Made by a program: the position numbers and the translations under genes. DNA of 64,000 nt from contig NZ_JAGBKM010000015.1 in assembly GCF_017498085.1 (NCBI RefSeq), positions 25,439-89,438 of the forward strand, read 5' to 3'. This stretch comes from Psychrobacter coccoides (GTDB taxonomy: Bacteria; Pseudomonadota; Gammaproteobacteria; Pseudomonadales; Moraxellaceae). Under the pieces are notes generated by a model that worked only from the letters and a program-made list of their open reading frames with translations, did not search any database and was not told the origin of the DNA. Of this stretch, positions 48,238 to 57,359 are shown piece after piece. Every line of letters starts with the position of its first letter. Position 1 is the first letter of the stretch.

Positions 48238-48537
48238 TTAAACAATAGGCGGTGGATTGGGTTTACCGCTGTCACCATCCCAGTTTTCACGGGCTTTTTC
48301 ATCGAGATCTTCTGGTGTTTTTGGTTCCCATTTACCGTTTTTTTTCCACGTCTCGTCGCCCCAGTCTTCTTCCTCTTCTCGTTTGTCCCAGTCTTGATAA
48401 GCCTTACTCGGATCAATACCACGGCGTTTCATATCTGCTATTTGTTCTTCTAGCGTGTGAAACTGATCAGCATCACGCATCTGCTCTGTCAAAGTATTGA
48501 GGTCTTTATTCAAATCATCAAACTTAGAGGTAGTCAT
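48238..48537 (-). CDS. Small highly charged hypothetical protein
   Basis: This 99-residue protein is not recognised. Its N-terminal half looks like a coiled coil (about 5-45), and the rest is rich in Trp, Asp, Glu and Lys, ending in a Pro-rich tail. AAGGAG precedes the start, which supports translation. It converges on the transglycosylase gene. It has no signal or membrane segment. Confidence 0.7.
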   Translation of the reverse strand: MTTSKFDDLNKDLNTLTEQMRDADQFHTLEEQIADMKRRGIDPSKAYQDWDKREEEEDWGDETWKKNGKWEPKTPEDLDEKARENWDGDSGKPNPPPIV

Positions 48538-48803
48538 AACCTGCTCCTTAACTGTCCAAAGATTGTCATCTAAAAGCTTATCATCTGTATCTGACGATAG
48601 GCTTTTGAAGTATTAATCTTATAAATATGCTTATTTATAGTATGTTTTATAAGAGCGATTTTTTTCGCTTACTATCAATTATCCCTACTATAAAGCAGAT
48701 TAACAACTACAGACACGTATGCTTTGTATTACAAAACGTAGCACAGGTACCATAAAACCTTTAACCTCAGGGCTGAAAGATTATTTTTTATCTTGTAAGG
48801 CGA

Positions 48804-49775
48804 TTACGATCCATCTGAGGTCGTATGGTCATTAGATTGGCTTTCTGATAGGTGCTTTTTGGCATAAAAAGTCAACCTCCATAACTCTTGTGATGCTTTC
48901 AGCCCACAAGCCGTCAGCTGGATGTAGTTAGCCGCAACCAAAGCACGCTGCAAATTATTGAGGTCGTTATGAAACACTTGATAGCGTGATACCGCATGCA
49001 CATTTGGCATTTGTTTTTTGATATCTTGCTCCGCATGATTGGCGATCAAACGATTGATACAGACCTGTAAACTGTAACTAGAAAAAGGATTGGAAATCAA
49101 CGTAAGAGCTTGTAATATCTGCTGCCAACTCAGATGTATGCTCATCTTAATGTCAGTGAGATTACCACCTTCATAAGCTTGCGCCCTGTACCTTATCTCA
49201 ATAACATCTGACAACACTAATGATTGAGTAGTGTCTTTGGCGGTCGGGTGTTTTTCTGAGGAAGAATGATGCAGCCTCTCATCTTCATTTGCCTCACTAT
49301 GCTTATGAATATAGGCCCAGCTTGGCTTTAAACCATACTTTTCAACCATTTTGGTATGCAAATCAGGCAAAAGACCAGAGATATCTGTCGTCTCATCATA
49401 GTAGTAGACATCGTACGCTTGCTTTTCAACCAACCGAATGAAGTCACGCAACTGCCGGTTTAATTTTTTGTTTTTATTATAGGATTTAATAAGCACCAGC
49501 ATAGGCTTGAGCTTGGTTCTGGCGTTTAAATAACTCAAATGCAACTGGCTAACGCCATTTTTTTGGGCCGTGCCATAGCTGTCGCCAATGATAGCTAGGA
49601 TGTAATCACAAGCATCAACACATTGGCGGCTATATAATGAGGCTTGCGTTGATTTCACTATCGCATCATGAGTCAAAAACGCCGTACCTTGAAAACAGAT
49701 CGCCAAACTATCTAAGACCATCGGCTGCTCGTGAGCGCCGCCGATGACGTGAATGTGATAGCGATGATTTGCCAC
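48804..49775 (-). CDS. DUF4062-like protein
   Basis: This 323-residue protein has an N-terminal Rossmann-like domain with CDYILAIIGDSYGTAQKNGVS, then a strand, LKPMLVLI, a pattern typical of DUF4062, a domain related to TIR/SEFIR-like folds and found in several conflict systems. The C-terminal half (about 185-310) has helical segments resembling a winged helix. No nuclease or NADase site can be assigned. It starts with GTG, with GAGGT 4 bases upstream. It lies downstream of murI but 180 bp away. Role is unknown; a defence or signalling role is speculative. Confidence 0.7.
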   Translation of the reverse strand: MANHRYHIHVIGGAHEQPMVLDSLAICFQGTAFLTHDAIVKSTQASLYSRQCVDACDYILAIIGDSYGTAQKNGVSQLHLSYLNARTKLKPMLVLIKSYNKNKKLNRQLRDFIRLVEKQAYDVYYYDETTDISGLLPDLHTKMVEKYGLKPSWAYIHKHSEANEDERLHHSSSEKHPTAKDTTQSLVLSDVIEIRYRAQAYEGGNLTDIKMSIHLSWQQILQALTLISNPFSSYSLQVCINRLIANHAEQDIKKQMPNVHAVSRYQVFHNDLNNLQRALVAANYIQLTACGLKASQELWRLTFYAKKHLSESQSNDHTTSDGS

Positions 49776-49953
49776 AGTAACCTCAGTGATGATAAATGGT
49801 TAATAACAACCCTAAAGACAGTAGGCGCATTTTAAAACGATGAGAGTCAAAACATGAGACAGGTTATAGTTATTATAGCCAATCTTATAGTGGATAGTCG
49901 ATTATAGAATAAATGGCTTACTAAGTAACCGCAAGCCAATAAGAAGACTTTAT

Positions 49954-50862
49954 TTAAAGCACATAGTCTACTGCTGCGTTTGTCCCCATTAGGCGTTGTA
50001 TGATTTCCTTTAGCTGATCACTATAAGCACTGGCATAGAATAATAAAGCATGACGTCTGTCATCATCATGAATGCTTAACTGCTCAGGTAACGCCAAAAG
50101 CTGATGCTCAGTCAATAAGGATCGTACACGAGTTGCTACTGCCTGCCCAGAGTCAAGGATTTGAATATTCAATCGCTGCGCTTTTATATCGCTCATCAAA
50201 AAGGACTTAAAAAACGGATAATGCGTACAGCCTAATACCAAACAATCGACGTCGGCAGCGGCAAAATCCTGCAACTGCTGCTGTAAGCGCTTTGCAGTCT
50301 CAGATGTTTTTGGCATACCAGCTTCGACCCACGGCACCAGTTGTGGATCAAAGTATTTGGTGACGGTTATGGCATTAGGGGCAGCGACATCAGTGATGAC
50401 TTGATTTAGTAAAGCGCCATCTAGCGTGGCCTTGGTGGCTAGTACTGCAACGTGCCCAGTCTTGCTGGCCTGTACCGCCGGTTTTAAGGCAGGGACCAAG
50501 CCTACTATTGGCAACTGCGGATAACAACGACGCGCTGCTTCTAATGCATAAGCAGAAGCACTGTTACAGGCAATCACGATAAGTTTGCAGCCGTTTTGAT
50601 ATAGCCACTCTACCGCCCGTAAGGTCAACGCTTCAATGTTTTTGCCATCACGATTGCCATAGGGTACATGCAAAGTGTCTGCATAATACATGTAACGCTC
50701 GGCAGGGAGCTGCGCTGCTAAGTGTTTGTAGACGGACAGCCCGCCTACGCCTGAGTCAAACAGACCTATCGGGGCGCTGCTGTTTTTGTTACCTAGATAT
50801 AAGTCAGCGCTTATCTGATCAGTAGATGGCAATTTAGTGGCGACACTCACAGTAGCACCCAT
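49954..50862 (-). CDS. murI: Glutamate racemase
   Basis: This 302-residue racemase supplies D-glutamate for peptidoglycan. It has IGLFDSGVGGLSV, PYGNRDG, catalytic Cys99 (IACNSAS) and Cys212 (LGCTHYPF). An extra 30-residue polar N-terminal segment precedes the usual start, so translation may begin further in, but no better start with a ribosome-binding site was found. Its lone location is normal. Confidence 0.96.
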   Translation of the reverse strand: MGATVSVATKLPSTDQISADLYLGNKNSSAPIGLFDSGVGGLSVYKHLAAQLPAERYMYYADTLHVPYGNRDGKNIEALTLRAVEWLYQNGCKLIVIACNSASAYALEAARRCYPQLPIVGLVPALKPAVQASKTGHVAVLATKATLDGALLNQVITDVAAPNAITVTKYFDPQLVPWVEAGMPKTSETAKRLQQQLQDFAAADVDCLVLGCTHYPFFKSFLMSDIKAQRLNIQILDSGQAVATRVRSLLTEHQLLALPEQLSIHDDDRRHALLFYASAYSDQLKEIIQRLMGTNAAVDYVL

Positions 50863-51094
50863 AGCTGGTCATCGCCATCTCTACAGAGCCGGTGGGTTAA
50901 AGAGTGAAGTAAGTATCTCAGGTATATAGTCACAGTCTGTTGCCATGTTATTTAAATAAAAAAATACAGCAGTAGAGCACTTTCTTTGCGTCGTACTACT
51001 GTTCAGTATTCTGGGTAATCGCAATCACTCTAGCGCTCATAAAATCCTAATGGTATCAGTAAAACCTTTCAAGGTTAGAATGCGTTAAGTGCTT

Positions 51095-51790
51095 TTATAC
51101 CGGCATTGCAACCTCATAAGAGCGACCACCACTTTGCAATGTTAATATAGTATCGCCGTTTTTCTCTGTCAATTCACCAATTTCAGTCAAATGATAAAAG
51201 GCGTTGCGACCTATGAGCGCCTCCAAACCATTACGAACCAACATATAAGGACGGATTTGCACCTCGTTTGCGTCATCGGTGACTCGGTCTTCGCTAAGAT
51301 CAGCAGCATGAAAAGCGCGCAACTCGATTGAGTGTGCCTCATCTAATCGCACCACATCACCTGTTGTGGTCGTAAACTCAAGCCAGTTTACGCCATCCTC
51401 TACCACGATACCGACATCATTAATCAAAAGCGGCACATCTTCGACTTGAATACGTATTTTCTGTACCGGTGTCTTTAAGTAATACTCAGTCACACCATCT
51501 GCTTTTTCTTTCCATAATATGGTTGCAAACAAGCTGACTAATGACTGTCTAGTCATTAGCCCACCTTCGTGCCACCATTCTCCGTTTGCTTTTATGACCA
51601 AATCCATCTCATCGATTTGTTCTGGATGCCATTTCTCAAGTGGTGGTATCGCACGTCCTTGGCGCTCGCTTGCATGCTCTTTCAAGTATTGGCTCAAGCT
51701 CTCTATATCACTCAAATCCTGCATGACTTTAGGGTCACTCTTTGCGACATTACTATCGTCACCCTTATCATTATTGGTGTTACTTTTCAT
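51095..51790 (-). CDS. DUF1285 family protein
   Basis: This 231-residue protein matches DUF1285: PPLEKWHPE, VIKANGEWWHEGGLMTRQSLVSLFATIL, and the beta-rich PVQKIRIQVEDVPLLINDV. A C-terminal segment (IRPYMLVRNGLEALIGRNAFYHL) follows. The function of the family is not established. About 25 polar residues precede the core. It stands alone, with AGGAG upstream. Confidence 0.88.
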   Translation of the reverse strand: MKSNTNNDKGDDSNVAKSDPKVMQDLSDIESLSQYLKEHASERQGRAIPPLEKWHPEQIDEMDLVIKANGEWWHEGGLMTRQSLVSLFATILWKEKADGVTEYYLKTPVQKIRIQVEDVPLLINDVGIVVEDGVNWLEFTTTTGDVVRLDEAHSIELRAFHAADLSEDRVTDDANEVQIRPYMLVRNGLEALIGRNAFYHLTEIGELTEKNGDTILTLQSGGRSYEVAMPV

Positions 51791-52182
51791 ACCTATGTCT
51801 CCTAGTATTATTTAAAGTATGGTGATGACAGCATTACTATTAATTTTAGTTTCAGGTATGATAAAGCACTATAGACTTTACATACTCATCATATTAACCT
51901 TACCTTAGCACTGATACCTGCAAATGCGTATCGTGTTTGTAGGACTTTTCTTTTATAATGAGTAACTATTTTTATTAAAATGATGGTCTTACCTCATTTT
52001 CATGGTTTTTTAGATGTTAATTATGGATATAAATCCAATGGCAATGTTGTCAACTGATGCCGCAAAGCCAGTTTTATCGGGCAGCCATATATGTTTGAGA
52101 CACTATGTTGTTGCAAGCCTTATTATTTAATTGCAAATCGTATTGTGCCCAAAGATAAGCCACTAAAAGTTCAGGAGTAGGT
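51791..52182. other. Divergent spacer between DUF1285 gene and ETF-QO
   Basis: This 392-bp spacer should contain both promoters. No gene, RNA or repeat was recognised. Confidence 0.5.
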
Positions 52183-54000
52183 ATGCAAGAGCAAGATAAG
52201 CAAACACCAGTCGTTGATGCAGATAACATCAATACTGATGCACCAGTCACTATAGATACATCTAAGGCAGAGCAAACAGAACCCACTCAAGACATTGCCG
52301 TTGACGAAGCGCCTGTTGAGCAAATGCCTGAGCCTGCCGAGCCTGAAGTTGAAAGGGAGTCCATGGAGTTTGATGTTATTGTCGTGGGTGGTGGACCTGC
52401 TGGCCTGTCTACGGCTATTCGCTTACGTCAGTTGGCGATAGAAGCGGGCAATGACGAGTTTATGGTCTGTGTGGTCGAAAAAGGTTCTGAGTTTGGTGCG
52501 CACACGCTATCCGGCGCCGTCATCGAGCCACGGGCTTTGGATGAGCTGATACCAGACTGGAAAGCCAAAGACGCTCCTTTAAACGTGCCTGCGACAGAAG
52601 ACCGTGTTTATATGCTTGGCTCTGCGACCAAATCAACCAAGCTTCCTGATTCAATTGTGCCTGCCAGTATGCACAATGAAGGCAACTATATCGTCTCTCT
52701 AGGCAACGTCGTGCGCTGGCTTGCTGAGCAAGCTGAAGAGCTCGAGGTTATGATGTTTCCAGGATTCTCAGCCTCTGATATCCTCTATAATGACGATGGC
52801 TCCGTTAAAGGTATCTTAACAGGTGACATGGGTGTGGCAGCTGATGGATCTGAAAAGCCCAGCTATGAGCCTGGATATGAACTACTAGCAAAGTATACTG
52901 TCTTTGCTGAAGGTTGCCGTGGCCATTTAGGTAAACGTTTGATTAGTCGCTTTAATCTTGATAAAGACAGTGACCCACAACATTATGGCATCGGTCTGAA
53001 AGAGCTTTGGGAAGTGGACCCAGCAAAGCATGAAGAAGGCGTTGTGATGCATGGTTCAGGCTGGCCTTTGACAGACACAGGATCCTCTGGTGGTTGGTGG
53101 TTGTACTTTGATGAAAACAACCAAGTGAGCTTTGGTATGGTCATCGACTTATCTTATTCCAACCCTTATATGTCACCATTTGATGAAATGCAGCGTCTCA
53201 AACTACATCCAATCATTCGCAACGTTTTAGAAGGTGGTAAGCGTATCTCTTATGGTGCTCGTGCTTTAACGAAAGGTGGCCTCAACTCCCTGCCGAAGTT
53301 CACCTTCCCAGGTGGTGTGCTTGTGGGTGATGATGCTGGTTTCTTGAACCCTGCTAAAATCAAAGGGACACATACATCAATGAAGTCAGGCATGCTTGCT
53401 GCTGAAGCCATCTTTGAAGCCTTACAAGCAGATCGCCAACACGATGATGTCGTTGCCTATAGCACTATGTTTAAAGAGTCATGGCTCTATCAAGACAATT
53501 ATGAGGCTCGTAACTTTGCACCATCAATGCATCGTATGGGTCAATGGATGGGTGGTGCATTTAACTTTATCGATCAAAACATTCTTAAAGGTAAAATGCC
53601 CTTGACCATTCGTGATAATCAGCATGATTATGACCAATTAGAACGAGCGGCTCACGCTTATCAACCTGATTATCCCAAGCCTGATGGTAAACTGATATTT
53701 GATAAACTGTCCTCAGTGTTTATCTCCAATACCAACCACGCTGAAGACCAACCCGATCATTTAAAGCTCACTGACGCTACTGTGCCGATTTCGATTAACC
53801 TACCATTGTATGCAGAGCCTGCACGTTTATATTGCCCAGCTGGGGTTTATGAAGTGGTTAAAGATGCAGAAGGTGCCAAGTTTGTCATCAATGCGCAAAA
53901 CTGTGTGCATTGTAAAACTTGCGATATCAAAGACCCCTCGCAAAATATTACTTGGGTCACGCCAGAAGGCGGCGGCGGTCCCAACTATCCAAATATGTAG
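52183..54000 (+). CDS. Electron transfer flavoprotein-ubiquinone oxidoreductase
   Basis: This 605-residue enzyme carries electrons from ETF to the quinone pool during fatty and amino acid oxidation. It has FDVIVVGGGPAG (FAD-binding), ILSGAV-type segment HTLSGAVIEPRAL, HYGIGLKELWEV, FPGGVLVGDDAGFLN, and a C-terminal 4Fe-4S cluster site with one Cys in YCPAGVYE and three in CVHCKTC. The first 57 or so residues are an acidic Asp/Glu/Pro/Thr-rich extension absent from typical homologues, which start near ERESMEFDV. ATG 52183 has AGGAG upstream, but ATG 52363 also has AAAGGGAG just before it, so two protein forms are possible. Confidence 0.95.
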   Translation: MQEQDKQTPVVDADNINTDAPVTIDTSKAEQTEPTQDIAVDEAPVEQMPEPAEPEVERESMEFDVIVVGGGPAGLSTAIRLRQLAIEAGNDEFMVCVVEKGSEFGAHTLSGAVIEPRALDELIPDWKAKDAPLNVPATEDRVYMLGSATKSTKLPDSIVPASMHNEGNYIVSLGNVVRWLAEQAEELEVMMFPGFSASDILYNDDGSVKGILTGDMGVAADGSEKPSYEPGYELLAKYTVFAEGCRGHLGKRLISRFNLDKDSDPQHYGIGLKELWEVDPAKHEEGVVMHGSGWPLTDTGSSGGWWLYFDENNQVSFGMVIDLSYSNPYMSPFDEMQRLKLHPIIRNVLEGGKRISYGARALTKGGLNSLPKFTFPGGVLVGDDAGFLNPAKIKGTHTSMKSGMLAAEAIFEALQADRQHDDVVAYSTMFKESWLYQDNYEARNFAPSMHRMGQWMGGAFNFIDQNILKGKMPLTIRDNQHDYDQLERAAHAYQPDYPKPDGKLIFDKLSSVFISNTNHAEDQPDHLKLTDATVPISINLPLYAEPARLYCPAGVYEVVKDAEGAKFVINAQNCVHCKTCDIKDPSQNITWVTPEGGGGPNYPNM

Positions 54001-54031
54001 GTGCAACAATTAGTGTCGTGCTTGCTGTGTA

Positions 54032-54056
54032 CGCCCCGATATACGGGGCTTTCCGA
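54032..54056 (+). terminator. Probable terminator of ETF-QO
   Basis: GCCCCG / CGGGGC stem with a 5-base loop followed by a short TTT, 32 bp past the stop. The T run is short. Confidence 0.5.
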
Positions 54057-54139
54057 GCACGGGTGATTTTCATATCAAACACCATGTTAAGGTAAAAGCG
54101 GATTACCATCAGTTTGACCCTAAATGGGACGCATATAGT

Positions 54140-54285
54140 CAGCTGAATGTACAACTGTTATGGATTTAAACGCGCTACTGATATAAATTTTACTTGCGTG
54201 CTGCGTACCCAGAGGCTGCGCAACCTATATTTTGAACAGAAAGCATCCCAGTAGCGCTATGACATTTTTAGAGTGTATCGACTAT
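54140..54285 (+). repeat. Dispersed palindromic repeat, copy C
   Basis: The core GATATAAATTTTACTTGCGTGCTG, CAGAGGCTGCGCAA (about 54180-54222) matches the other copies. Inner arms GCGCTACTG (54172-54180) and CAGTAGCGC (54249-54257) are perfectly complementary but differ from those of copy A (GTGCTCCTG / CAGGAGCAC). Right flank TATCGACTATACGCTG matches copy A and, in reverse, copies B and D. Confidence 0.75.
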
Positions 54286-54467
54286 ACGCTGAAAAGCTAC
54301 AACAAATGCGTACGCTTGATTCTATTAAGCATCGTAAACTGTTGAATGCTTTATATGCTGAGCAGCATGGTAGATGGGCATTTTGTCATGGCACATTAAC
54401 ATTGGATGAAACATGGCAAAACCATCACGATAAGATGAGGGGTTATTCGACCAATCTCGAGATAAAT

Positions 54468-54500
54468 AAAAACCGCTCTGAAAATAAGAGCGGTTTTTTT
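54468..54500. terminator. Terminator between ETF-QO region and AGCS symporter
   Basis: Stem AAAACCGCTCT / AGAGCGGTTTT with T run, 40 bp beyond the symporter stop. It can serve the minus-strand symporter gene. Confidence 0.88.
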
Positions 54501-54541
54501 AATGCATATTCGATCAGTAGTTAAGGTCTTAATAAGTAAGC

Positions 54542-56041
54542 TCAGTCATTCCAGGCATCTCGATTGGCCTCATTTTTAAGCTTCACAAAGTCATCTGGAT
54601 CAAATTTGATTTGCTCGCCAGTCTTTCCTTCTTTTACCTGACGTTCATAGTCACGTAGTATTCTAAGTGCCACTGGAGACAGCATCAAGATAGCCACTAA
54701 GTTAACTAAAGCCATAAGCCCCATGGATAAGTCAGCGAAGTTCCAGATGGACGGTAAGCTTGCAATGGCGCCTATAAACACCATCCCCAAAACCATAAAT
54801 CTGAACACCATAATCATAAGTTTGGCGTTTTTGCTACCAGAAATAAACTCAAGATTAGACTCACCATAGCTATAGTTGGCAATGATAGAAGTAAAGGAGA
54901 AAAAGAAAATCGCAATCGCCACGAAGATAACACCTAAATCACCAACATATTGTGACAACGCCAATTGCGTAAGCTGGATACCCTCTTGCTCGACATTAGG
55001 GTCGACCACTCCAGATAAGATGATGATTGCAGCTGTCGCTGTACATATCACTAACGTATCCATAAACACGCCCAACATCTGCATAAACCCTTGCACTGCT
55101 GGATGATCGGGATGACTCTTGGCTGTTGCAGCTGCGTTTGGGGCAGAGCCCATACCCGCTTCGTTCGAAAACAGACCACGTTTAATACCGTTAATCATTG
55201 CTTGCGCAATACCATAACCAATAACGCCGCCTGCTGCTTGCTCAAAACCAAAAGCTGACTTTACAATCAATGCTATCGCTGCTGGAAACTGAGTAAAGTT
55301 AGTGACGATAATAAACAACGCCAATAAAATATACAAAATAGCCATGATAGGCACGATCTTACCAGCGATACGTGCTACTGAGCGCAACCCACCAAATACA
55401 ACAGGTGCTACTAAGGCCACTAAGACCACTCCTGTAATCCATGTTGGAATACCAAAAGCTTCACTCGTCGCCTGTGCAATGGTGTTCGACTGCACACCGT
55501 TGAACGCTAGGCCAAAAGCAATCAACAAACAAATCGAAAAAAATATCGCAAGCCAGCGCTTACCCAAACCTCTTTCAATGTAATATGCTGGCCCACCGCG
55601 ATAGACATTATCTGTATGGGGCACTTTATAGGCTTGAGCAAGCGTCGACTCGATAAAGCTAGTCGACATACCGACTATCGCTGTCATCCACATCCAAAAC
55701 ACAGCACCAGGACCGCCAAGATAAATGGCAATGGCCACCCCTGCCAAATTACCTGTGCCAACACGTGCAGCAAGGGACGTCATAAGTGCTTCAAAAGAGC
55801 TAATTCCACCATCCTTGCGTCCTTGATTAGAAACACGCAGTAGCTTCCACATGTGTCCAAAGTGGCGAAATTGCATAAAGCGTGTCACCACAGTAAAGTA
55901 GAGACCAGCACCAATGAGTAAGAACATCAATAGCCCATACCATGGATTGCTCGCAATCAACCAATCATTATTCCCCCAAATAATACTCACACCATAGTTT
56001 ACGATGCTATTAAACCAACCTACTATGCCGCCCTCGCCCAT
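54542..56041 (-). CDS. Alanine/glycine:cation symporter (AGCS family)
   Basis: This 499-residue transporter has about 10-11 hydrophobic helices and AGCS blocks GTGNLAGVAIAIYLGGPGAVFWMW, YRGGPAYYIERGLG, GIKRGLFSNEAGMGSAPNAAA and GVFMDTLVICTATA. It couples uptake of alanine or glycine to sodium. The choice of amino acid is not readable. GAAGGTGAT precedes the start. No glycine riboswitch was recognised upstream. Confidence 0.95.
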   Translation of the reverse strand: MGEGGIVGWFNSIVNYGVSIIWGNNDWLIASNPWYGLLMFLLIGAGLYFTVVTRFMQFRHFGHMWKLLRVSNQGRKDGGISSFEALMTSLAARVGTGNLAGVAIAIYLGGPGAVFWMWMTAIVGMSTSFIESTLAQAYKVPHTDNVYRGGPAYYIERGLGKRWLAIFFSICLLIAFGLAFNGVQSNTIAQATSEAFGIPTWITGVVLVALVAPVVFGGLRSVARIAGKIVPIMAILYILLALFIIVTNFTQFPAAIALIVKSAFGFEQAAGGVIGYGIAQAMINGIKRGLFSNEAGMGSAPNAAATAKSHPDHPAVQGFMQMLGVFMDTLVICTATAAIIILSGVVDPNVEQEGIQLTQLALSQYVGDLGVIFVAIAIFFFSFTSIIANYSYGESNLEFISGSKNAKLMIMVFRFMVLGMVFIGAIASLPSIWNFADLSMGLMALVNLVAILMLSPVALRILRDYERQVKEGKTGEQIKFDPDDFVKLKNEANRDAWND

Positions 56042-57095
56042 ATCATCACCTTCGATTGCTATATGACACCATTATAGATGTCTGTTTTTATTGATAACGG
56101 TTCTGTACGTTGGGTATTTTAACCTAACACATCACCTTTTGTACTTTCGTGTCTCTGAGTCAGTTATTAATAATATCAAGTTTCGCCAGCATTCTAGTAT
56201 CGTACCCTAACAATTGTCAGTTATACAACCAACCTAATTGTCATTATACGGATGTACTGACTATATCTTTAGATAAAAATCTATGTACAAAATACGCGCT
56301 TTAGAATAACATCAATACCTGAAGGGATATTTAGCGTATAATGATTGTACTTGAACCATTTTTATAGGCTAAAAGGCTTTAATTTTTGTATATACATCAT
56401 TAATTAAACAATTAGTTACAGTAAGTAATTTTAAATTAATTATTGTTAATTCTGCAAAAATTGTATATATTCCCTATTAGTTTATAACTGTTGAGTCTCT
56501 TAAGCGAATATTTATAGAAAGTGACAGAGAATCAGTAGCTATTGACGTTATGAACAGTCACTTAATTTATACTATGATTAAAAACCTTTGGCAGGAAGGC
56601 CGTAGAATAAAAACAACGGAACGTTATCCCCTATCGACTCTTCATTAGCACTATCTGCCAATCTGTATTTTAATTTTAGTCATGTGATATACAACTCGTA
56701 ATTACCGTTTTAGCGCTCATAAATATAATAATAAAGTGTGGAATGAATAAACGGGTGTTGACCATAAGTTTTAAAAGCAGTTGTCGTACATTGTATATTT
56801 CTCCGTATCATTTTACGCCCTGTTTTTTATTGTGTTTTTTAGTAGTACCGAGTGCCTTGCTGCTCACTTTTAAGGGATAAGATTTGGTCTCGTTATAAAG
56901 TTAAGCACATTTCACTCGCTTTAGTAACTTTGATCATTGATGCTAGTTGATCATTATGTTTTAGTTGTCTATACCGTATGACTCTGCTATTACGATATAA
57001 ACCATACTGCTCTATGCGGTATACGCTAAACCAAAATGACTTGTTAGGATACAGTCATTGATCTTGTATTTTTGTCAGGCAAAAGGAGTTGTCCT
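56042..57095. other. Long non-coding spacer upstream of the DUF4212/VC_2705 operon
   Basis: This spacer of just over 1 kb has no plausible gene. It is AT-rich, especially about 56380-56490, and has two similar TGTATATA runs (about 56386 and 56462). It probably contains the AGCS and symporter promoters and could bind a regulator or encode a small RNA. I looked for TPP, glycine and SAM riboswitch cores and saw none. Confidence 0.5.
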
Positions 57096-57356
57096 ATGGA
57101 GAACCACAACGATCCATCCGGTTATTGGCGTGCCAATGTCCGTCTCATCTTAGGCAGCCTAGTTATCTGGGCGCTATGTTCTTATGGCTTCGCTATTCTA
57201 CTACGTCCCTTATTATCAGGTATCAAATTTGGTGGTGCTGATTTGGGCTTTTGGTTCGCCCAGCAGGGGTCTATTGCAATCTTTATCATATTAATTTTCT
57301 TCTACGCATGGCGTATGAATAAGTTAGATAAACAATACGGCGTAGACGAGGAATAG
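57096..57356 (+). CDS. DUF4212 symporter small subunit
   Basis: This 86-residue membrane protein has two helices (about 15-36 and 49-71) and matches the DUF4212 small subunits that accompany VC_2705-type solute:sodium symporters. ATG 57096 has AAAGGAG upstream; a TTG at 57072 would add eight residues and is rejected. The large subunit begins 3 bases after the stop, so the two are translated together. Confidence 0.92.
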   Translation: MENHNDPSGYWRANVRLILGSLVIWALCSYGFAILLRPLLSGIKFGGADLGFWFAQQGSIAIFIILIFFYAWRMNKLDKQYGVDEE

Positions 57357-57359
57357 ACC

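Noticed and set aside
54273..54524. 83-codon frame after ETF-QO
   Set aside because: Starts with GTG inside dispersed repeat copy C and reads through a terminator hairpin. An internal part looks mildly protein-like, but nothing supports expression.
56042..57095. Possible riboswitch upstream of the AGCS or VC_2705 symporter
   Set aside because: Checked by eye for glycine, TPP and SAM core motifs; none found.
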